Shown here in pieces: positions 1-5,559 of a DNA stretch of 9,134 nt. Within the stretch, counting starts at the first letter, position 1, and each line of letters begins with the position of its first letter. The position numbers and the translations under genes are program-made. The notes beneath the pieces are model-generated. The model was given only the letters and a program-made list of their open reading frames with translations, did not search any database and had not been told where the DNA came from. Origin of the DNA: Thermoplasmatota archaeon (GTDB lineage Archaea; Thermoplasmatota; Penumbrarchaeia; Penumbrarchaeales; Penumbrarchaeaceae); assembly GCA_030595585.1 (NCBI GenBank), contig JAUVCY010000052.1, forward strand, positions 1 through 9,134, in the 5' to 3' direction.

Positions 1-288
1 CGCCTCCGCGGCTTCATACTTGGAGTGCCCATGGACAACGCAACGCTGAGGATCCTGATGCTGGCCGTCCGGGGGGAGTTCTCCCGGATGGGGATCGGAA
101 CATCCCTGCTGGAGGCCTGCAAGCAGTACGCCAGGCTGAGGGGGATGAGGTCCATCGTACTGGAGGTCCGGGAGGGAACAAATTCAGTGGCACAGTTCTA
201 CACCAGTTCCGGCTTTCAGGTGGTCGGGATGCTGGATGGGTTCTACAACGACGGTGGGCGGGCGCTGGTCATGAAACACCATCTTTAG
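1..288 (+). CDS. GNAT-family N-acetyltransferase, C-terminal part (5' end outside window)
   Basis: The reading frame is open from the first base, and 95 residues precede a TAG stop. It shows the GNAT acetyl-CoA site (motif A) as EFSRMGIGTSLLEACKQYA, where R-x-x-G-I-G is the pyrophosphate-binding loop followed by an alpha helix. After it comes the strand REGTNSV and the motif B helix with AQFYTSSGF, where Tyr and Phe usually line the CoA channel. This is the RimI-like pattern of enzymes that move an acetyl group from acetyl-CoA to an amine or protein N-terminus. The acceptor cannot be told from this part. A GTG at 25 could serve as a start, but the residues before it (RLRGFILG) fit the strand preceding motif A, so the gene is cut by the window edge. 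Its last 20 bases overlap the 3' end of the convergent primase gene. Family confidence is high; specificity is unknown. Confidence 0.87.
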   Translation, partial: RLRGFILGVPMDNATLRILMLAVRGEFSRMGIGTSLLEACKQYARLRGMRSIVLEVREGTNSVAQFYTSSGFQVVGMLDGFYNDGGRALVMKHHL

Positions 289-1378
289 GCCTGGACCTCA
301 CCTTTTTACCCTTGATCTTGTAGTAGGTCATGGGATGTGTCATCCACTCCTTTTCACAGAGCGTATCGGGGTTGAAGCATATGCCCCCGCTCTTCATGGT
401 CTCGCAGGAGGGGACCGAGTACTCGGTGGCGGAGGAGGCACCTGTTATGTGGTCGACCTGATACTGAACGATATCCTCCTTGAAGTCCGGGGTCCTTGCG
501 AACGACTTGAAGATGTTCTCCCTGGACATCCCTATCGAATGGAGGAACGTCACCAGCGAGAACCTGGCGTGATGTGGGAGGTTCTCACCCGCCTGCGACA
601 TCCCCAGTATCTGCCTGATGCACGGGGGCAGCCTGGTAACGGTGATCTTGCCCAGGTCCTTTGCCTCATATCTCTTCTTCCTGGCATCCAGCTTGATCTT
701 GATGGCGGTGAGGGTTCCCTGTATCGGGTTTCCCCTTATGCTGCCCTCCCTTCCTGCGAGGCCATCCTCGACCCGGATCTTGACGGCCTCCTGCATGAGC
801 CTCAGGTAGCGGCTTCTGTTCAATCGGATCAGCCCATCCGTTATGGGCTGGTTTATCAGGTCCCATTCCGCACCGGAGATGTGGCGTTTGAGCGGTAGGT
901 AATCGGTGAACGACACCCAGTGGTCGACCCTCTCCGGACCTGAGCCGCCTGGCCTGATCCCTTTGGTGACCCTGGGGATGGCAGGGGCATCACTGCCCCG
1001 GGATGCCGGTGGGTCCCTTTCGGGCAGGCCAAGCTCCTTGCCCACATCCCTGATGAGGGCCTCATCCTCGTGGATAAGGGACGCATGGGCGGCCTCGGCC
1101 TCCGCGTGGGAGAACCATTTGATGAGGTTGCCGTCCCCGAGCGTGGCCACGATATATCTGGAGAGGGGATACGAGAGAAGGTGCTCCCTGCTCTCCTCCA
1201 GGGAGCTCATCGCCTCCCGATCGCCTCCCGAGCCATCTATCGCCCTCTCCACCCTGCTCCTGGCGAGGAGCTGAACGTTGTTATGGTCCCCGGAGAGCAT
1301 CTGGGAGATGGTGAGGCCCGACCCCTTGACCCACTCCCTGGCAGGTCCGAGGAATGGGTATCGTGCCAGGGTGTTCAT
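269..1378 (-). CDS. priL: DNA primase large subunit PriL (Fe-S)
   Basis: This is the regulatory subunit of the archaeal/eukaryotic primase. With PriS it starts RNA/DNA primers at replication forks. From the ATG at 1378 it has 369 residues. The N-terminal LARYPFLGPAREWVK matches the K/RYPF start of archaeal PriL proteins. Residues about 117-148 form a Pro/Gly-rich stretch that looks like a flexible insertion. The C-terminal domain carries the four expected 4Fe-4S ligands: Cys253 (LPPCIRQIL), Cys325 (VPSCETM), Cys334 (GGICF) and Cys341 (TLCEKEW). The stretch GENLPHHARFSLVTFLHSIGM between the first two is typical of the family's helical Fe-S domain. A TTG at 1390, seven bases after a GGAGG (1398-1402), would add LDED at the N-terminus and is a real alternative start. 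The in-frame extension further upstream to 1567 lacks family similarity and runs through the promoter and into pepT. The small subunit gene is not in the window. Family is very sure; start is moderately sure. Confidence 0.93.
   Translation of the reverse strand: MNTLARYPFLGPAREWVKGSGLTISQMLSGDHNNVQLLARSRVERAIDGSGGDREAMSSLEESREHLLSYPLSRYIVATLGDGNLIKWFSHAEAEAAHASLIHEDEALIRDVGKELGLPERDPPASRGSDAPAIPRVTKGIRPGGSGPERVDHWVSFTDYLPLKRHISGAEWDLINQPITDGLIRLNRSRYLRLMQEAVKIRVEDGLAGREGSIRGNPIQGTLTAIKIKLDARKKRYEAKDLGKITVTRLPPCIRQILGMSQAGENLPHHARFSLVTFLHSIGMSRENIFKSFARTPDFKEDIVQYQVDHITGASSATEYSVPSCETMKSGGICFNPDTLCEKEWMTHPMTYYKIKGKKVRSRPKDGVS
303..307 (+). terminator. possible oligo-T terminator of the acetyltransferase gene
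   Basis: A run of five T lies 15 bases after the acetyltransferase stop codon, inside the antisense of priL. Archaeal RNA polymerase can stop at short T tracts without a hairpin, so this is a candidate 3' end. The run is short and could be chance, and no stem precedes it. Confidence 0.22.
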
Positions 1379-1425
1379 ATCTTCGTCCAAGGGGGCGCCT
1401 CCGGGGATTTTATGGGCGGGAGGCG

Positions 1426-1432
1426 ATATAAA
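1426..1432 (-). promoter_or_regulatory. TATA box of priL
   Basis: On the minus strand this reads CTTTATATCG, a good archaeal TATA box. Transcription would start about 26 bases downstream, near 1403, just before the GGAGG at 1398-1402 that could serve the TTG at 1390. A second AT-rich stretch, ATAAAAT at 1407-1413, could act as a weaker box closer to the ATG at 1378. Confidence 0.55.
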
Positions 1433-1452
1433 GATGTTCGAGGGGGTTGGTG

Positions 1453-1478
1453 AATATATCTGCCAAAAAGATAAAAAG
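1453..1478 (+). promoter_or_regulatory. promoter region of pepT (TATA-like AATATATC and A-rich stretch)
   Basis: AATATATC at 1453-1460 would give a start of transcription near 1483 and a leader of about 30 bases. The A-rich GATAAAAAG just after (1470-1478) is a second candidate that would give a leader of about 14 bases. Either leader would contain the ribosome binding site AGGTGAT. The box lies only about 20 bases from the opposing priL box, so the two promoters are back to back and could interfere with or co-regulate each other. Confidence 0.4.
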
Positions 1479-1501
1479 AGGCGCGCGCCGTGTCCCCCCA
1501 A

Positions 1502-1508
1502 AGGTGAT
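1502..1508 (+). promoter_or_regulatory. ribosome binding site of pepT
   Basis: AGGTGAT matches seven bases of the archaeal anti-Shine-Dalgarno complement GGAGGTGATC. Three ATG codons follow in a row (1507, 1510, 1513). The first overlaps the site, so the third, four bases after it, is the best start. That choice also aligns the N-terminus with bacterial peptidase T. Confidence 0.65.
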
Positions 1509-1512
1509 GATG

Positions 1513-2766
1513 ATGTCGGACGTACTGGATAGATTTCTAAGATATGTGAAAATGGACACCCAATCAAAGGACGAGGTGGAGGACCGATACCCCTCCACGG
1601 AGAAACAGAAGGAGCTTCTCTCCCTTCTTGTGGAGGAGCTCAAGGGGATGGGCATAGAGGACGTGGTGATGGACGAATACGGGTACGTCATGGCGACCCT
1701 GCCTGCGAACATCCCACCGGACCATTCAGCACCGGAGAAGGTCCCCACGATCGGCCTGATAGCCCACGTGGACACCTCCCCGGACGTCTCGGGTAAGGAC
1801 GTCAAACCGATACTGCACGAGGATTACGACGGTGGGGATATCACCCTTCCAGGCGATCCCTCCGTGGTCATAAAGGCCGGGGAGAACCCCCATCTGCTCG
1901 AGAATATCGGAAACACGATAATCACGTCCGACGGGACGACGCTGCTGGGGGCTGACGACAAGGCCGGGATCGCGGAGATAATGTCAGCCGTAGCCCAGAT
2001 GTTAAACGACCCGACCATTCCCCACGGGAGGGTCAGGATAGGCTTCACCCCCGATGAGGAGGTGGGGAACGGGACGAAGTTCTTCGACGTTCCCAGGTTC
2101 GGAGCGGACCTCGCATATACCGTGGACGGCGGCGAGGTCGGGGAGGTGGAGGATGAGACCTTCAACGCAATGTCCGCGAAGTTCACGGTGAAGGGCATCA
2201 ACGTTCATCCGGGATACGCCAGGGACAAGATGGTGAACGGCGTGAGGATATGCGCAGAGATAGCCACGATGATCCCCGTGACCATCTCCCCCGAGATGAC
2301 GGAGGACCGTGTGGGCTACCTGCACCCCCACCACATCGAGGGGGGAGTGGAGGAGGCCACCCTCAAGGTGCTCATCAGGGACCACGACATGGGCAAGATG
2401 GAGGAGAAGAAGAGGATACTGGGATCCATCGCGGAGGTTCAGAGGTCCAGGCATCCCCGGGCCGTGATAGATCTGGAGATCAAGGAGTCGTACAGGAACA
2501 TGAAGTACAAGTTGAACGAGGACCCCAGGGTCGTGGAATATGCGGTGGAGGCGGTGAGGAGGGCTGGGGTGGAGCCCATCCAGACGATCATCCGGGGGGG
2601 AACCGATGGGGCCATGCTCTCCTACAAGGGGTTGTTGACCCCAAATCTATTCGCCGGGGGGATGAACTTCCATTCGAAGATGGAGTACGTTCCGGTCCCC
2701 TCCCTCGAGGCCGCACAGCGGACCATAATCGAGCTGTTGAAGATATACGTTGAAAAAGCGAACTGA
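1513..2766 (+). CDS. pepT: peptidase T (tripeptide aminopeptidase, M20B family)
   Basis: This is a cytosolic di-zinc exopeptidase that removes the N-terminal residue from tripeptides. The 417 residues match the size of E. coli PepT, and MSDVLDRFLRYVKMDTQSK aligns with its N-terminus. The active-site residues are all in place: His85 and Asp87 in AHVDTSPD (zinc ligand and the Asp that supports it), the bridging Asp in LLGADDKAGIAEIM (148/149), the Glu182-Glu183 pair in PDEEVGNGT (general base and ligand), Asp205 in YTVDGGE, and His387 in GGMNFHSKMEY. The lid-domain piece VKGINVHPGYARDKMVNG is also family-typical. There is no signal peptide. The gene diverges from priL and is followed by two genes for exported proteins, one of them a peptidase, which suggests use of peptides as food. 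PepT is best known from bacteria, so the gene may have been acquired, but base composition looks like its neighbours by eye. No frameshift or missing key residue was seen. Confidence 0.95.
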   Translation: MSDVLDRFLRYVKMDTQSKDEVEDRYPSTEKQKELLSLLVEELKGMGIEDVVMDEYGYVMATLPANIPPDHSAPEKVPTIGLIAHVDTSPDVSGKDVKPILHEDYDGGDITLPGDPSVVIKAGENPHLLENIGNTIITSDGTTLLGADDKAGIAEIMSAVAQMLNDPTIPHGRVRIGFTPDEEVGNGTKFFDVPRFGADLAYTVDGGEVGEVEDETFNAMSAKFTVKGINVHPGYARDKMVNGVRICAEIATMIPVTISPEMTEDRVGYLHPHHIEGGVEEATLKVLIRDHDMGKMEEKKRILGSIAEVQRSRHPRAVIDLEIKESYRNMKYKLNEDPRVVEYAVEAVRRAGVEPIQTIIRGGTDGAMLSYKGLLTPNLFAGGMNFHSKMEYVPVPSLEAAQRTIIELLKIYVEKAN

Positions 2767-2796
2767 GGCCTCTCCCCTTCTCAAGGGAGGGAAAGG

Positions 2797-2803
2797 TTAA
2801 TCT
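2797..2803 (+). promoter_or_regulatory. TATA-like box of the large surface protein gene
   Basis: TTAATCT begins 29 bases before the ATG at 2826. With the usual spacing of about 26 bases from box centre to start site, transcription would begin at or next to the ATG, giving a leaderless mRNA. No Shine-Dalgarno lies just before the ATG; the purine-rich GGGAGGGAAAGG at 2785-2796 is too far upstream. The gene at 5560 has a near-identical box at the same distance, which supports the call. Confidence 0.5.
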
Positions 2804-2804
2804 A

Positions 2805-2822
2805 TTCGCATTTAGATGCGAA
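2805..2822. promoter_or_regulatory. operator-like inverted repeat, with a third half-site on the start codon
   Basis: TTCGCAT and ATGCGAA form a perfect 7-base inverted repeat around the four bases TTAG. It sits between the TATA-like box and the start codon. A further copy of ATGCGAA falls exactly on the start codon at 2826-2832, three bases later. A repressor bound here would cover the transcription start. The structure could instead form a small hairpin in DNA, but most of it would not be in a leaderless mRNA. No protein is known to me for this exact motif. Confidence 0.35.
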
Positions 2823-2825
2823 CTT

Positions 2826-5501
2826 ATGCGAAAGATGGCGGGTATGCTCACGGTCATCGCCCTGCTTGTTTTGGGGCCTTTTACGTCGATGGCCCAGGGT
2901 GAGGAAGGGGAGATCACCCGGGAGGGAGAGGTGGACCTCCGTCCCATCGTCAATTTTCCCAACCCCGGTGAAACGATAATGGCCGCGGATGGGATGCGTG
3001 CTAATGTCACCATCGAGAACCTCGGCGACCTCGCGGCCAACGGCACGGGATACGTCTCCCTCAAGGTCCTGGTCCCCCACACGGGCGACGTCATTTTCAA
3101 CCCGTTCAACAGGAAATTGAACTTCACGGGCGTTAACGAACTGGGGCCGGGCGAGAACGTGACCGTTGTATTCTCCAACTGGACCACCGCGACCAGGGGG
3201 AGCTATCTCCTTGAGGTGGAGATAGTATACATGGATGGCAACTCCACCAACAACAAGGTCACCTTCACGATCTATGTGAAATCAACCCAATGGCCGGGCC
3301 CCATTGAGTTCACCTGGTCGGTGGACCCGCCCAGGGGGCATACGGATGACCTGTTCCGGTACGAGGCGACATACGGGTTCCACACCATGCCGGACCTGTT
3401 GCTCATAGAGATCGACCTCGTGAACCACTCGATGATCGAGAGCGACCCCTCTGATATCTTTCCGGACGACGGAAAGGACTACTACTTCGAGACCTACCTT
3501 GACCTCGGGGACCACAGCTTCAGGTTCTGGGTGGAGGTGGGCACACGTGAGCTCAACACCACAGTGATCACGGGGCCCTGGGTGAACATCACCCTGAGGA
3601 ACCCCTCGGTCATGCCAGTCGAGGGTTACATTACCACGGATTTCATCTTCAAGGTCAACTACGGCTCCGTTGATAACGATCCCCCTGATGAGATATTCAT
3701 CCAGATCGACGAGCTCAGGTTCAACCTGACCAGGGATACCCCGACAACAAGCTACATCTCCGCGAACGTGGAGTTCCGTGGGACGGCCAGGGGAGATCAG
3801 ATACTCCGGTCCCCCATGACCGTGTACTTCGTCTGCAGGACCGGTGCTGACGAATACAGGATAGGCCCGATCATCGAGGGTGGACCCAGGATGGAAAGGA
3901 CCAACCTGACGGGCGTGGTGCGTGATCAGGAGCACATCCCCCTGGAAGGGGTGCTGGTGGAGCTGACCCCGGGGGTATCCACCACGACCAACGGATCCGG
4001 AGCGTACCGTCTGATGACCTATTTCGGAATGGAGTTCGAGCTCAGATACTCCCTTGAGGGGTACGAGAACGTATACTTCAACGACATCGACCTGATCGGC
4101 TCTCAGGACCATGTCATCAACCCGATCATGACCCTGGTCCCCGGAGGGGCGCTTCTGGAGGGCTATGTAACAGATGAGGAAGGTCTACTCCTGGAGGATG
4201 TGATCGTGAGCCTTGATAACCTTGGGACCCAGTATTGGTTCACAACGAATTCCACCGGCCATTACCTGTTCGAGGACCTCCCCAGGATCGAGGGTTACAC
4301 GCTTTCCGTTGAGAGCCACGTATATGAGGACCACTCCACCTCCATCGATCTGACCTCGGAGGGATACAAGATGGTCAACATCACCCTTGAGGAGAGGGTC
4401 ATGTCCATCTATCTGGACCCCCATTCGGGCATCGTCCCCGTCCATCAGAGCTTTACCCTCACATTTCCCAGGTCCATCAACAGGTCCTCCCTCGCCTTCC
4501 GCGTCTCCAATGGTACGGAGGCGCTTTTCTCCACGCTGGAGTACCATCAGAACGATACGATGGTGACACTGACCCCGATGGAGGACCTCCTGTACGATAT
4601 GGAGTACAGGATAGCGCTCGATGAGGGTGTGGAGGACATGGATGGCATTATACTCTCCTGGAGGTCCCTTGGCTGGACGGTGACCACGCGGAAACAAGCC
4701 TTCTCGGGCCTGGACACAGACCCCTCCAACGAGGAGGAGGGGGTTCTTCTCGACGCGGATATCCACCTCTGGTTCGGGATCGGCCTGGAGATGGAGACCT
4801 TCGAGTATGAGCTCTCCATGAGGGGTGGACCCGGGGGTGGGGTATTATCCAATATCTCGTACGAGGAGGAGCTGGACTGGTCCGACTCGGGAAGGAGGAG
4901 CGTCCACATAACGATCGACCCCGATGCCCTGGAATATGGGACGGGCTATCTGCTTGAGATAGGGAACGGACTTCTGGACCATTACGGCAGAACGGTGCTT
5001 CCCCAGTCGTTCTCGCTGGAGTTCAGGACGAGGAGTGAACCGGACACCGACGGGGACGGCGTGCCGGATTCCCGTGACAGGTTCCCGGATGACCTCTATG
5101 AGTGGGATGATACCGACGGGGACGGCATCGGGGACAATGCGGACCTCTTCCCTCTGGACGGGAACGAATGGGAGGATACCGACGGAGACGGGAAGGGGAA
5201 TGCGGCCGACCCGGACGACGACAACGACGGCATGCCGGACAGCTGGGAGCTGGAGTACGGCCTCGACCCCCTGGACCCCGCCGATTTCGACCAGGACCCG
5301 GATGACGACGGCTACACGAACCTGGAGGAGTTCCGGGCTGATACGGACCCTCAGGACAAGGGATCCCACCCGGAGGAAGGGCAGAGCGAGGATCGGCTGC
5401 TTCTTATCGTCCTTATCGCCCTGGCCATCGTGGGAGCCGCTGCCGTTGTGGTATTCCTCCTCTCGAGGAAGAAGGGCCCCCAGGACCTACGCGAGGAGTA
5501 G
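2826..5501 (+). CDS. large secreted, membrane-anchored surface protein (CARDB / carboxypeptidase-regulatory-like / Ig-like / DTDGDG repeats)
   Basis: No enzyme domain is visible in the 891 residues. A signal peptide covers about 1-24 (MRKMAGMLTVIALLVLGPF, then AQG). In order there follow a CARDB-like adhesion module (about 37-150, with VTIENLGDLAANGTG and NNKVTFTIYV), two poorly defined beta-sandwich stretches (155-355), two carboxypeptidase-regulatory-like domains (about 360-435, LTGVVRDQEHIPLEGVLVEL; about 443-522, LEGYVTDEEGLLLEDVIVSL), and two bacterial-Ig-5-like domains (525-622 and 627-736). A thrombospondin-type-3-like Asp-rich region (739-845) probably binds calcium. A membrane helix (about 857-879) precedes an RKKG tail. 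About 18 N-x-S/T sequons are scattered through residues 60-676 and none lies in the Asp-rich part, consistent with a glycosylated exterior. It probably stands on the cell surface and binds sugars, proteins or other cells. It shares strand, promoter type and anchoring plan with the peptidase gene after it. The start at 2826 is chosen from promoter spacing; ATG codons at 2835 and 2844 would leave a shorter signal peptide. Confidence 0.85.
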   Translation: MRKMAGMLTVIALLVLGPFTSMAQGEEGEITREGEVDLRPIVNFPNPGETIMAADGMRANVTIENLGDLAANGTGYVSLKVLVPHTGDVIFNPFNRKLNFTGVNELGPGENVTVVFSNWTTATRGSYLLEVEIVYMDGNSTNNKVTFTIYVKSTQWPGPIEFTWSVDPPRGHTDDLFRYEATYGFHTMPDLLLIEIDLVNHSMIESDPSDIFPDDGKDYYFETYLDLGDHSFRFWVEVGTRELNTTVITGPWVNITLRNPSVMPVEGYITTDFIFKVNYGSVDNDPPDEIFIQIDELRFNLTRDTPTTSYISANVEFRGTARGDQILRSPMTVYFVCRTGADEYRIGPIIEGGPRMERTNLTGVVRDQEHIPLEGVLVELTPGVSTTTNGSGAYRLMTYFGMEFELRYSLEGYENVYFNDIDLIGSQDHVINPIMTLVPGGALLEGYVTDEEGLLLEDVIVSLDNLGTQYWFTTNSTGHYLFEDLPRIEGYTLSVESHVYEDHSTSIDLTSEGYKMVNITLEERVMSIYLDPHSGIVPVHQSFTLTFPRSINRSSLAFRVSNGTEALFSTLEYHQNDTMVTLTPMEDLLYDMEYRIALDEGVEDMDGIILSWRSLGWTVTTRKQAFSGLDTDPSNEEEGVLLDADIHLWFGIGLEMETFEYELSMRGGPGGGVLSNISYEEELDWSDSGRRSVHITIDPDALEYGTGYLLEIGNGLLDHYGRTVLPQSFSLEFRTRSEPDTDGDGVPDSRDRFPDDLYEWDDTDGDGIGDNADLFPLDGNEWEDTDGDGKGNAADPDDDNDGMPDSWELEYGLDPLDPADFDQDPDDDGYTNLEEFRADTDPQDKGSHPEEGQSEDRLLLIVLIALAIVGAAAVVVFLLSRKKGPQDLREE
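5043..5240 (+). repeat. three tandem 66-bp units coding for DTDGDG calcium-binding-type repeats
   Basis: The 17-base core GAYACCGACGGRGACGG recurs at 5043, 5109 and 5175, exactly 66 bases (22 residues) apart. Each unit opens with DTDGDG; units one and two continue to an FPxDxxEW ending, and unit three diverges into DPDDDNDG. A further Asp-rich loop follows at residues 824-842. Such Asp-rich loops bind calcium in thrombospondin-type-3 proteins and often act as stiff spacers next to a membrane anchor. Confidence 0.85.
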
Positions 5502-5529
5502 GCCAAAGTACCACCCTGTACGGATATCC

Positions 5530-5537
5530 TTAAATCT
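5530..5537 (+). promoter_or_regulatory. TATA-like box of the C11 peptidase gene
   Basis: TTAAATCT begins 30 bases before the GTG at 5560, placing the predicted transcription start on the start codon. No Shine-Dalgarno is seen before the GTG, so the mRNA is probably leaderless. The box directly follows the 8-base palindrome GGATATCC (5522-5529), which covers the place where the BRE would lie. Confidence 0.5.
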
Positions 5538-5559
5538 CATAGCAGGCCTTTTCCACTTC

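Noticed and set aside
335..898. Open frame of 187 codons on the plus strand
   Set aside because: It is opposite the Fe-S domain of priL, which is clearly coding on the minus strand with all four ligand cysteines.
1447..1512. N-terminal extension of pepT from a TTG at 1447
   Set aside because: The added residues (VNISAKKIKRGARR and so on) do not match PepT, the stretch contains the promoter, and the AGGTGAT ribosome site fits the ATG at 1513.
1379..1567. N-terminal extension of priL by 63 codons
   Set aside because: It would cross both divergent TATA boxes and overlap the first codons of pepT, and its sequence is unlike the PriL N-terminus, which begins near LARYPFL.
2772..2789. Hairpin CTCCC ... 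GGGAG after pepT as a terminator
   Set aside because: The stem is only five base pairs with an eight-base loop and is followed by purines, not a T tract, so a terminator role is not supported.
3282..4112. Open frame of 276 codons on the minus strand
   Set aside because: It is antisense to the surface protein, is rich in His, Arg and Val as mirror frames usually are, and has no recognisable domain or promoter.
5508..5521. GTAC-CACCCT-GTAC repeat after the surface protein gene
   Set aside because: Four-base arms are expected by chance and there is no T tract or match to other sites in the window.
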